A DNA stretch of 6,864 bases from an uncultured Collinsella sp. (GCA_958435545.1 CAUBGU010000073.1:1-6864), one strand, 5' to 3'. Positions 1 to 6,377 are shown, counted from the first letter of the stretch. Translations and numbers: made by a program. The notes: generated from the letters alone by a model not told the origin.

Positions 1-635
1 TTGCCTCGGCATTTATGTACTCGCTCATCATCACGGTCACGTCGGTCGTGCTGATCTTGGTGTGCTGCTCCATGTGCGCTTGGTACGTGGTTCGTGTCAA
101 CAACAAGATCTCGAACTTCTTCTATTACCTGTTCGTGTTCTCGATGGTCGTGCCGTTCCAGATGCTCATGTTCACGCTGTCCAATTTGGCGGACCGCATC
201 GGCTTTAATACGCCGTTCAACATCTGCTTTATCTATCTGGGCTTTGGCGCGGGCCTGGCGGTCTTTATGTTCGCCGGTTTTGTAAAGAACATCCCGCTCG
301 AGATCGAGGAGGCGGCCATGATTGATGGCTGCAACCCGGTCCAGGTGTTCTTTAAGATCGTCCTTCCCATCATGAAGCCCACCTATCTTTCGGTCGGCAT
401 CCTCGAGACCATGTGGGTCTGGAACGACTATCTGCTGCCCTACCTTACGCTCGACTCCACCAAGTACAAGACCATTCCTATCTTGATCCAGTACTTCCGC
501 GGCGGCTACGGCCACGTCGAGCTCGGCCCCATGATGGCCTGCATCATGATGGTCGTTATCCCCATCGTTATCATGTACATCCTCTGTCAGAAGTACATCA
601 TCGACGGCGTGGTGGCAGGTGCCGTCAAGGGCTAA
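1..635 (+). CDS. Sugar ABC transporter permease, MalG/MsmG type (5' end outside window)
   Basis: This is an inner-membrane subunit of a carbohydrate importer of the CUT1 class. The reading frame is open from position 3, with no stop before the first ATG at 15, and the text around that ATG matches the middle of MalG-type proteins, so the true start lies off the left edge. About 210 residues are visible; the family usually has 270-290, so the first membrane segment is missing. Numbering from the Met at 15, hydrophobic segments lie near residues 3-25, 36-56, 69-90, 122-145 and 173-191. The cytoplasmic EAA loop that docks on the ATPase is intact at 98-118 (EEAAMIDG, ending in IVLP). The C-terminus ends in AGAVKG, as is common in the family. 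The next gene, 68 bp downstream, encodes the matching ATPase. The substrate cannot be read from this subunit; maltodextrin is inferred from malQ and glgP nearby. Confidence 0.93.
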   Translation, partial: ASAFMYSLIITVTSVVLILVCCSMCAWYVVRVNNKISNFFYYLFVFSMVVPFQMLMFTLSNLADRIGFNTPFNICFIYLGFGAGLAVFMFAGFVKNIPLEIEEAAMIDGCNPVQVFFKIVLPIMKPTYLSVGILETMWVWNDYLLPYLTLDSTKYKTIPILIQYFRGGYGHVELGPMMACIMMVVIPIVIMYILCQKYIIDGVVAGAVKG

Positions 636-659
636 TGCCGTAACTGTTTTGCAAGTTTC

Positions 660-686
660 TGCGGCGCCCCTCAGCGCGGCGCCGCA
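660..686 (+). promoter_or_regulatory. GC-rich intergenic hairpin between permease and ATPase genes
   Basis: Arms GCGGCGCC (661-668) and GGCGCCGC (678-685) are perfectly complementary around a 9-base loop, and a flanking T-A pair (660/686) extends the stem to 9 bp. No T-run follows, so it is not a classical terminator. It ends about 5 bases before the Shine-Dalgarno of the ATPase gene. It could stabilise the upstream mRNA, mark a processing site, or tune translation of the ATPase; the sequence does not decide between these. Confidence 0.5.
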
Positions 687-703
687 TATCGAAAGGTAGA
701 GAC

Positions 704-1903
704 ATGGCCGAGATCGTTCTCAAACATGTTCAGAAGGTGTATCCCAACAACGAGTCAAAAAAGAAAGGCTTCTTTGGCAAAAAGAAGAAGACCGAGGAGA
801 AGAAGCACAACCTCAAGGTTACCGAGGACGGTGTGCTCGCTGTAGAGGACTTCAACCTCACCGTTCACGACCAGGAGTTCGTCGTCCTCGTTGGCCCCTC
901 TGGCTGCGGTAAGTCCACGACGATGCGCATGGTCGCCGGCCTGGAGGACATTACCTCGGGCGATGTGCTCATCGACGGCAAGCGTGTCAACGACGTGGCG
1001 CCCAAGGACCGCGACATCGCCATGGTGTTCCAGAGCTACGCTCTGTACCCCAATATGACGGTGTACGAGAACATGGCATTTACGCTCGAGCTCAAGAAGG
1101 TTCCCAAGGACGAGATCGACCGCAAGGTTCGCTCTGCTGCCGAGATTCTGGGCATTACCGAGTACCTCGACCGTAAGCCCAAGGCGCTCTCCGGCGGCCA
1201 GCGCCAGCGTGTCGCTATCGGCCGCGCCATCGTGCGTGACCCCAAGGTCTTCCTGATGGACGAGCCGCTGTCCAACCTGGACGCCAAGCTTCGTAACCAG
1301 ATGCGTGCCGAGCTCATTAAGCTGCGCCACGAGATCAAGGGCACGTTCATTTATGTTACTCACGACCAGACCGAGGCCATGACCCTTGGCGACCGTATCG
1401 TGGTCATGAAGGACGGCGTCGTCCAGCAGATCGCCACGCCGCAGGAGGTCTTCAACCATCCCGCGAACATCTTCGTCGCCGGCTTCATCGGCGTGCCGCA
1501 GATGAACTTCTTCGATGCCCAGCTGGTGCGCTCGGGCAACGGCTTTACCGTCAAGACCGAGGATATGAACGTGGCGCTCGCCCCCGAGACTTGCGCTCAG
1601 CTTGCCCTCAACTGGGACGGCGGCGACGTGAAGGAGATTACGGCCGGCGTGCGTCCCGAGCAGATCCTGCTTGCCGACAAGGGCGAGGAGGGCGCGCTCC
1701 AGGGTACCGTCGAGGTGACCGAGCTCATGGGCTCGACCGAGCATGTCCACGTGACCGCTCCCGACGGCCAGTTTGTCCTGATTATCCCCGTCGTCGACCT
1801 CGAGGCCAAGGGCGCGCTCAAGGCTGGCGACACCATCTGGTTCAAGTTCGAGAAGAACGCGACCCACCTCTTCGATAAGGTCTCTGGCAAGAACCTTATC
1901 TAG
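704..1903 (+). CDS. Sugar ABC transporter ATP-binding protein, MalK/UgpC/MsmK family
   Basis: This is the cytoplasmic ATPase that powers a carbohydrate importer; MsmK-type proteins often serve several transporters. It has 399 residues. Motifs in order: A-loop aromatic Tyr13 (KVYP), Walker A GPSGCGKST at 64-72, Q-loop Gln110, signature LSGGQ at 162-166, Walker B ending in Asp186 with catalytic Glu187, D-loop SNLD at 190-193, and H-loop His220. From about residue 240 to the end there is a TOBE-type regulatory and substrate-specificity domain (AGVRPEQ at 314-320). The start ATG has AAAGG at 692-696 with a 7-base spacer. Oddity: Walker A begins at residue 64, against about 36 in E. coli MalK, because of an insertion of about 28 residues rich in Lys (roughly 16-45) between the A-loop and the second strand. 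The gene ends the operon, followed by a terminator. The family is certain; the exact sugar is not. Confidence 0.95.
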   Translation: MAEIVLKHVQKVYPNNESKKKGFFGKKKKTEEKKHNLKVTEDGVLAVEDFNLTVHDQEFVVLVGPSGCGKSTTMRMVAGLEDITSGDVLIDGKRVNDVAPKDRDIAMVFQSYALYPNMTVYENMAFTLELKKVPKDEIDRKVRSAAEILGITEYLDRKPKALSGGQRQRVAIGRAIVRDPKVFLMDEPLSNLDAKLRNQMRAELIKLRHEIKGTFIYVTHDQTEAMTLGDRIVVMKDGVVQQIATPQEVFNHPANIFVAGFIGVPQMNFFDAQLVRSGNGFTVKTEDMNVALAPETCAQLALNWDGGDVKEITAGVRPEQILLADKGEEGALQGTVEVTELMGSTEHVHVTAPDGQFVLIIPVVDLEAKGALKAGDTIWFKFEKNATHLFDKVSGKNLI

Positions 1904-1971
1904 GCCCGGTGCATCCAGGCCCTCCCTTTGGGCGACTGCGGTATTGCCATCCTTTTGCCGCGGTCACATAT

Positions 1972-2015
1972 AAGGCTCCCCTCCCGTCCACTGGGCGAGA
2001 GGGGAGCCTTTCTTT
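1972..2015 (+). terminator. Rho-independent terminator of the ABC transporter operon
   Basis: A perfect 12-bp stem, AAGGCTCCCCTC (1972-1983) with GAGGGGAGCCTT (1999-2010), encloses a 15-base loop and runs into TTTCTTT at 2009-2015. It lies 68 bases after the ATPase stop codon on the same strand, as expected for the end of this operon. Confidence 0.9.
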
Positions 2016-2042
2016 GTGTTGGGGCTGTCTGACCGGTCGTTT

Positions 2043-2099
2043 GTCTCGATCTGTAACGGGTGAGGCTGATTTCGGACGTTAGATGTTACAGATCGAGAC
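2043..2099. repeat. Stem-loop repeat unit 1 (perfect arms)
   Basis: Left arm GTCTCGATCTGTAAC (2043-2057) and right arm GTTACAGATCGAGAC (2085-2099) are perfectly complementary over 15 bp, with a 27-base loop ending in TTAGAT. It is the best-preserved unit of the array. An 8-bp palindrome GACCGGTC lies just upstream at 2031-2038. Confidence 0.92.
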
Positions 2100-2122
2100 G
2101 GTTCCGCTGAGCTAACCATTTC

Positions 2123-2179
2123 ATCTAAATCTGTAACACCAAAGGTGAATTTCAGCTGCTAGATGCTACAGATCGAGAT
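2123..2179. repeat. Stem-loop repeat unit 2 (degenerate arms)
   Basis: Left arm ATCTAAATCTGTAAC (2123-2137) and right arm GCTACAGATCGAGAT (2165-2179) pair at 12 of 15 positions around a 27-base loop ending in CTAGAT. Both arms have drifted from the consensus, so this is the most decayed unit, yet its length is unchanged. Confidence 0.85.
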
Positions 2180-2203
2180 AAACCCAAGGGGAGGGGCCGG
2201 TAT

Positions 2204-2260
2204 GTCTCAATCTGTAACAGCTGGGACCGTTTTTACCGAGTAGTTGTTACAGATCGAGAT
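2204..2260. repeat. Stem-loop repeat unit 3
   Basis: Left arm GTCTCAATCTGTAAC (2204-2218) and right arm GTTACAGATCGAGAT (2246-2260) pair at 13 of 15 positions, with the outermost pair a possible G-U wobble in RNA. The 27-base loop ends in GTAGTT and carries a run of five T at its centre. Confidence 0.88.
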
Positions 2261-2299
2261 TGTTTGGCCGAGTTGGGTCGCAGGGTAACGTGCGGGCAC

Positions 2300-2332
2300 A
2301 AAAAACGGAGCCGTGTTGCCACGACTCCGTTT
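2300..2332 (-). terminator. Rho-independent terminator downstream of glgP
   Basis: Plus-strand arms at 2303-2315 and 2320-2332 form a 13-position stem with one mismatch (2311/2324) and a 4-base loop. On the minus strand the hairpin is followed by six T, the complement of A2300-2305. It lies about 30 bases past the glgP stop codon in the direction of glgP transcription. It faces the transporter operon terminator, so the repeat array lies between two opposing terminators. Confidence 0.88.
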
Positions 2333-2360
2333 CTCAAGAGGATGGGTAAGGGAAGCGAAA

Positions 2361-4628
2361 TTAGCTCAGGTGCCAGATCTCGTCGTTGTACTGGGAGATG
2401 GTGCGGTCGGACGAGAAGGTGCCGGCGTTGGCGATATTGATGAGCGCCTTGCGCATCCAGGCGTCCTGGTCCTCGTAGTCGGCCAGCACGCGCTCCTTGG
2501 TTTGGATGTACTCCTCAATGTCGAGCAGGGCCATAAACCAGTCCTTGCCCTTAATGTCGTCGTGCAGGCGCTGCAGGCGCTCGGCGTTGCCGGTCGCCAT
2601 AAAGGCCGGGTTGGTGATGAAGTCCACCAGCAGTTTAATGCCGGGCTTGCGGTAGAGCACACCGGCGTCATAGGCGCCGTCGGCGTAGAGCTGCTCGACC
2701 TGTTTGGACGAGGCACCAAAGGTATAGATGTTCTCGTCGCCCACGAGCTCGGCAATCTCCACGTTGGCACCGTCGAGCGTGCACAGGGTTAGGGCGCCGT
2801 TGAGCATGAACTTCATGTTGGAGGTGCCGCTCGCCTCCTTGGAGGCCAGGCTGATCTGCTCGGAGATGTCAGCGGCGGGGATCACGCGCTCGGCGGCGGT
2901 GACGTTGTAGTTCTCGATCATGACAACCTGCAGGTAGGGGGCCACGTCGGGGTCGTTTGCAATCCACTGCGATAGCGTCAGGATCAGATGGATGATGTCC
3001 TGCGCGATAGTGTAGGCAGGCGCCGCTTTGCCGCCAAAGATGATGGTGACGGGGTGCTTAGGTCTGTTGCCGTTCTTGATATCGAGGTACTTCCAGATGA
3101 TGTAGAGCGCGAGCATCTGCTGACGCTTGTACTCGTGGATGCGCTTGACCTGGACGTCGATGATGGCGTTGGAGGGAATGGTCACGCCCTGCTCGAGCGC
3201 CATGAACTGGCGCATGATGGCCTTGGCTTCGACCTTGGTGGCGGCCAGGCGCTCAAGAACGTCCTTGTCGTCGGCGAACTTGGCGAGTTTGCTCAGATCG
3301 CCGGTGCTGCGCCAGTCGGTGCCGATCACATCGTCGAGCAGGCTGGCGAGCGCGGGGTTGGCCCCATGGATCCAGCGGCGGAAGGTGATGCCGTTGGTCT
3401 TGTTGGAGAACTTCTCGGGGTAGATTTCGTAGAACGGATGAAGCTCGGTGTCCTCCAGGATTTTGGTGTGGAGTGCGGCGACGCCGTTGATGGAGAAGCC
3501 AAAGTGGATGTCCATGTGGGCCATGTGGACGGTGTCGTATTCGTCGATGATGGCAACGCGCGGGTCGTCGTGCTCGGCCTTTGCGATCTCATCGAGCTTG
3601 ACGATAATGTCGGCGATGGCAGGGGAGACCTTCTGCAGGCTGGCGAGCGGCCACTTCTCGAGCGCCTCGGCAAGAATCGTGTGGTTAGTGTAGGCGACCA
3701 TGGAGCGTACGATGGTCACGGCCTCGTCAAACTCGATGCCATGCTCGGTGGTGAGCAAGCGAATGAGCTCGGGGATGACCATGGTGGGGTGCGTGTCGTT
3801 AATTTGGACCACGGCATAGTCGGCCAGATCGTGCAGGTTGCTGCCGCGCTCGACGGCCTCGTCGATCAGGAGCTGGGCGGCGTTGCTCACCATGAAGTAC
3901 TCCTGATAGATGCGAAGTAGGCGGCCCTGCTCGTCGGAATCGTCGGGGTAGAGGAACAAGGTGAGGTTCTTGGCGATCTCGGTCTTGTCGAAGTCGATGG
4001 AGCTGCCGGGGACCAGGCCGTCGTCGACGCTCGCCAGGTCGAACAGGCGCAGGCGGTTCTTGGTGGGCTGGCCGTAACCGGGCACATCGATGTTGACGAG
4101 CTTGGAAGTAACGGCAAAATCGCCGAACTCGACGGTGTAGGAGCGGTCATCGTCGACTAGGATGTCCTGCTCACCGAGCCACTCGTCGGGGACGGCCTTC
4201 TGCTGGTTGTCGACAAAGCGCTGACGGAACAGACCGTAGTGATAGTTGAGGCCCACGCCATCGCCGGTCAAGCCCAGCGTGGCGATGGAATCCAGGAAGC
4301 ATGCGGCCAAGCGGCCCAGGCCGCCGTTGCCGAGTGACGGCTCGACCTCGAACTCTTCGATCTTGTTGAGGTCGTGGCCTGCGGCGGTGAGCTGGTCCTT
4401 AACCTCGTCGTAGATGCCGAGGTCGATCATATTGTTGATGAGTAGCTTGCCGATCAAAAATTCGGCGGAAATGTAATAGAGCTTTTTCTTGCCGTTGTTG
4501 AGCGGGCGGGCGGCGGAGCGCTCCTGCACGAGTTTGACCAGCAGCTTGTAAATGCGACGGTCGTCGAGCTGCTCGAGCGAGGTGCCAAAAGACTGCTCGG
4601 CGAGTTCCATGAGGTTAATTCGGGGCAT
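2361..4628 (-). CDS. glgP: Glycogen/maltodextrin phosphorylase
   Basis: A PLP-dependent GT35-family enzyme that cleaves alpha-1,4-glucans with phosphate to release glucose-1-phosphate in the cytoplasm. The chosen start gives 755 residues, close to the usual 750-820. Landmarks: SAEFLIG (54-60), EPSLGNGGLGRLAACF (96-111), the VQINDTHP segment (274-281), VKRIHEYKRQ (494-503), and the PLP-lysine region EASGTSNMKF with Lys606 as the Schiff-base residue, followed by LDGANVEI. The start at 4628 (MPRINL) is preferred over an in-frame ATG 27 bases upstream at 4655, because AGGAG lies 5 bases before it and the upstream ATG has no comparable site. It lies 128 bp downstream of malQ on the same strand and is probably co-transcribed. 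A Ser replaces the usual Gly in the GTGNMK motif; this is at a tolerated position and not a sign of inactivity. Whether the natural substrate is stored glycogen or imported maltodextrin is open; the context suits both. Confidence 0.97.
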   Translation of the reverse strand: MPRINLMELAEQSFGTSLEQLDDRRIYKLLVKLVQERSAARPLNNGKKKLYYISAEFLIGKLLINNMIDLGIYDEVKDQLTAAGHDLNKIEEFEVEPSLGNGGLGRLAACFLDSIATLGLTGDGVGLNYHYGLFRQRFVDNQQKAVPDEWLGEQDILVDDDRSYTVEFGDFAVTSKLVNIDVPGYGQPTKNRLRLFDLASVDDGLVPGSSIDFDKTEIAKNLTLFLYPDDSDEQGRLLRIYQEYFMVSNAAQLLIDEAVERGSNLHDLADYAVVQINDTHPTMVIPELIRLLTTEHGIEFDEAVTIVRSMVAYTNHTILAEALEKWPLASLQKVSPAIADIIVKLDEIAKAEHDDPRVAIIDEYDTVHMAHMDIHFGFSINGVAALHTKILEDTELHPFYEIYPEKFSNKTNGITFRRWIHGANPALASLLDDVIGTDWRSTGDLSKLAKFADDKDVLERLAATKVEAKAIMRQFMALEQGVTIPSNAIIDVQVKRIHEYKRQQMLALYIIWKYLDIKNGNRPKHPVTIIFGGKAAPAYTIAQDIIHLILTLSQWIANDPDVAPYLQVVMIENYNVTAAERVIPAADISEQISLASKEASGTSNMKFMLNGALTLCTLDGANVEIAELVGDENIYTFGASSKQVEQLYADGAYDAGVLYRKPGIKLLVDFITNPAFMATGNAERLQRLHDDIKGKDWFMALLDIEEYIQTKERVLADYEDQDAWMRKALINIANAGTFSSDRTISQYNDEIWHLS

Positions 4629-4633
4629 GTTTT

Positions 4634-4638
4634 CTCCT
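4634..4638 (-). promoter_or_regulatory. Shine-Dalgarno of glgP that decides the start
   Basis: On the minus strand, AGGAG is followed by 5 bases and then the ATG at 4628. This strong site sits inside the possible 9-codon extension from the ATG at 4655, so the shorter protein is the likely product. Confidence 0.75.
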
Positions 4639-4674
4639 GTGATGGGTTGTTTCATGTCTGCAATTCATAAGAAG

Positions 4675-4708
4675 CCCGCGCGAGGGGATTGGGGTGGCCT
4701 CGCACGGG
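4675..4708 (-). promoter_or_regulatory. Hairpin in the malQ-glgP intergenic region, possible weak terminator or attenuator
   Basis: On the minus strand CCCGTGCGAGG pairs with CCTCGCGCGGG over 11 positions, one of them a G-U wobble, around a 12-base loop. It is followed by CTTCTTAT, which is only moderately U-rich. It lies 48 bases after the malQ stop and 46 bases before the glgP start. It could be a leaky terminator that lowers glgP relative to malQ, or an mRNA stability element. The poor U-tract argues against full termination, but glgP having its own promoter cannot be excluded. Confidence 0.5.
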
Positions 4709-4756
4709 AAAAGCAAGCGCGTCCGCACGGTGGGGAGGGGTCGGGCGCGGTGGCTC

Positions 4757-6262
4757 CTATTGAGGAAGCTCGATTTCGGCTTCCGACGGGATGCGGAAGT
4801 AGGTCTCGGTCCAGTCGGTGAGTTTGTGCTCGAGCTCGCGGGTGATGGCGCCGTCGAGCATGCGCCAGGTCCAGTTGCCGCCCAGCGTGGCAGGGGTGTT
4901 GATGCGCGCCTCGTTGCCCAAGTTGAGCAGGTCCTGCATGGTGTAGATGCACGTGTCGCTCACGCTGGCGGCGATGGTGCGGTTGAGTGCATCTGCCATG
5001 GGTTCGCCGGCCTGCTGATGGGTGTACAGGGCTGCCTGCTCACGCTGACGCGGGGTGGCCGTTCCCTCAAACCAACCGCGCGCCGTCTCGTTGTCGTGGG
5101 TGCCCACATAGGCGACGGTGTTGGCGATGTAGTTATGCGGCAGGTAGTACGAGTTGGTACCCTCAAAGGCAAACTGCAGGATTTTCATGCCGGGGAAGCC
5201 CGAGTTGTCGCGCATGTCGATGACGCCGGGGGTGAGGAAGCCCAGGTCCTCGGCGATGATGGGCAGCGTGCCGAGCTTTTCCTCGAGCGTCTTGAAGAAC
5301 TTGAGGCCGGGACCCTGCGTCCACGAACCGTAGGACGAATCGGGCGAGGAGAACGGCACCTCCCAATAGGCCTCGAAGCCGCGGAAGTGATCCAGACGGA
5401 TGACGTCGTACATGTCGAGGGCGGCGCGAATGCGGCCCTCCCACCAGGAGAAGCCGTCGGACTCCATGGCGTCCCAGTCGTAGATGGGGTTGCCCCAGTA
5501 CTGGCCGGTGGCCGAGAACTGGTCGGGCGGCGTGCCGGCGACGCTCACGGGATTGCCGGCGGCGTCGATCTTAAAGAGCTCAGGCGTCGCCCACATCTCG
5601 ACGGAGTCACGCGAGACATAGATGGGCAGGTCGCCGATGATGAGAATGTCGCGCTCGTTGGCATAGGCCTTGAGGCGGCTCCACTGGCGATCGAAGAAGT
5701 ACTGCGTCATCTGGTGGTAGAGCATACGCGCCGGATGGTCGGCGCAGACCTTGGCGGAAGCCTCGCCGCGGGTGCGGAGCTCCGCGGGCCACTCCCAAAA
5801 CGCCTTGAGACCGCACTCCTCTTTGACGGTCATGAACTCACAGTAGGGGATGAGCCAGTCCTCGTTGGCCTGGATAAAGTCATCGAAATCGGCCGGCTTG
5901 TCGGCAGCAAAGCGCTCAGCGGCGCGGTCGAGAATCTGACGGCGGCCGCCAAAGATAGCACCGTAGTCGACATTGCTGGGGTCGGATCCCAGATACACGC
6001 CATCGATATCGCGCTGCTCCAGATACCCTGCCTCGATAAGCTCGGCAAAGTCGATAAAGTTGGGGTTGCCTGCGCGGGCCGAGAACGACTGATAGGGCGA
6101 ATCGCCATAGCTGGTCGTCGTAAGGGGCAGAATCTGCCAGTAATGTTGTTTGCACGAGGCGAGAAAATCGACGAAGTCGTAGGCATTCCAGCCAAAGCCG
6201 CCGATTCCGTATGGTCCGGGCAGAGATGAGACGGGCATGAGGACGCCGCTTGCACGCTCCAT
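4757..6262 (-). CDS. malQ: 4-alpha-glucanotransferase (amylomaltase)
   Basis: A cytoplasmic GH77 enzyme that transfers alpha-1,4-glucan segments between dextrins, releasing glucose and building longer chains that the phosphorylase can attack. The chosen ATG at 6262 gives 501 residues, the normal size for compact bacterial amylomaltases. The N-terminus MERASGVLMPVSSLPG matches the family's usual start. Catalytic residues are all present: nucleophile Asp291 in RLDHFRG, acid/base Glu338 in IIAEDLG, and the third carboxylate Asp390 in GTHDNET. The positions agree closely with those known for Thermus amylomaltase. In-frame GTG (6274) and TTG (6277) starts would add 4 or 5 residues. An AAGAAGG sequence at 6278-6284 is 3 bases from the GTG and 15 from the ATG, so the start is not fully settled. 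It is the first gene of the probable malQ-glgP operon. Confidence 0.97.
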   Translation of the reverse strand: MERASGVLMPVSSLPGPYGIGGFGWNAYDFVDFLASCKQHYWQILPLTTTSYGDSPYQSFSARAGNPNFIDFAELIEAGYLEQRDIDGVYLGSDPSNVDYGAIFGGRRQILDRAAERFAADKPADFDDFIQANEDWLIPYCEFMTVKEECGLKAFWEWPAELRTRGEASAKVCADHPARMLYHQMTQYFFDRQWSRLKAYANERDILIIGDLPIYVSRDSVEMWATPELFKIDAAGNPVSVAGTPPDQFSATGQYWGNPIYDWDAMESDGFSWWEGRIRAALDMYDVIRLDHFRGFEAYWEVPFSSPDSSYGSWTQGPGLKFFKTLEEKLGTLPIIAEDLGFLTPGVIDMRDNSGFPGMKILQFAFEGTNSYYLPHNYIANTVAYVGTHDNETARGWFEGTATPRQREQAALYTHQQAGEPMADALNRTIAASVSDTCIYTMQDLLNLGNEARINTPATLGGNWTWRMLDGAITRELEHKLTDWTETYFRIPSEAEIELPQ

Positions 6263-6347
6263 GAATGCGCTCACCAACCTTCTTGTTGTGGGGTCGGCCT
6301 GCCGATGGGTGTGCAGTCCGCCTCCGATGTTCTGATTCGATACGCCT

Positions 6348-6377
6348 ATTGTAAAACATGTTGTTTAAACATGTACA
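6348..6377 (-). promoter_or_regulatory. Candidate sigma70-type promoter for malQ-glgP
   Basis: On the minus strand TACAAT (6348-6353) matches the -10 consensus at 5 of 6 positions. TGTACA (6372-6377) matches the -35 at 4 of 6, with an 18-bp spacer. Transcription would begin near 6341, giving a leader of about 80 bases before the malQ ATG. The stretch is markedly AT-richer than its surroundings and lies just downstream of the galE terminator, where a new promoter is expected. Confidence 0.55.
6356..6374. promoter_or_regulatory. Palindromic operator candidate over the malQ promoter
   Basis: ACATGTT (6356-6362) and AACATGT (6368-6374) form a perfect 7-bp dyad around GTTTA. It fills the spacer between the candidate -10 and -35 and touches the -35, so a bound protein would block RNA polymerase. 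The same stretch also reads as a direct repeat of AAACATGT with a 13-bp period. The regulator is not in the window; a maltose-responsive LacI/GalR-type repressor is a guess from context only. Confidence 0.45.

Larger units (their letters stand above)
2043..2260. repeat. Tandem array of three 57-bp stem-loop repeats
   Basis: Three units (2043-2099, 2123-2179, 2204-2260) each consist of a 15-bp left arm, exactly 27 bases, and a 15-bp right arm that is its inverted copy. Gaps between units are 23 and 24 bases, so the period is 80 and 81 bp. Read in one orientation, all six arms fit GTTACAGATCGAGAY, with TACAGAT invariant. The loops differ in sequence but share G at loop position 7, TTT at 13-15, TAG at 23-25 and a final T, so the units have a polarity and all point the same way. 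There is no coding frame of substance. The array fills most of the gene-free stretch 1904-2360 between two convergent operons; the rest of that stretch holds only the two terminators and short unassigned sequence. It resembles a REP/BIME or miniature-element type of intergenic repeat, but no named family is recognised. Confidence 0.9.

Noticed and set aside
755..1867. 370-residue open frame on the minus strand, opposite the ATPase gene
   Set aside because: It overlaps a gene with all ABC ATPase motifs and is rich in Leu/Val/His/Asp with no recognisable domain, as expected of a shadow frame.
2043..2260. CRISPR array
   Set aside because: The repeated motif is only 15 bp and alternates in orientation, the spacing alternates between 27 and 23-24 bases, and no cas gene is present.
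2043..2260. Integron attC sites (57-bp imperfect palindromes)
   Set aside because: The arms lack the GTTRRRY core, the gaps between units are 23-24 bases with no cassette gene, and no integrase is visible.
2313..2792. 159-residue open frame on the plus strand, beginning in the glgP terminator
   Set aside because: It starts inside the hairpin, and most of it is antisense to the glgP 3' end, with no recognised domain.
2988..3920. 310-residue open frame on the plus strand, opposite glgP
   Set aside because: It is a codon-position shadow of glgP with a Val/Asp/Gly/Leu-rich composition and no recognisable domain.
4629..4655. Nine-codon N-terminal extension of glgP from the upstream ATG
   Set aside because: The strong AGGAG site precedes the downstream ATG at 4628, and the upstream ATG has no good ribosome-binding site.
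4694..6229. 511-residue open frame on the plus strand, opposite malQ
   Set aside because: It is antisense to a well-supported GH77 gene, its composition is that of a GC-rich shadow frame (Val/Gly/Ala/Arg-rich), and it shows no family motif.
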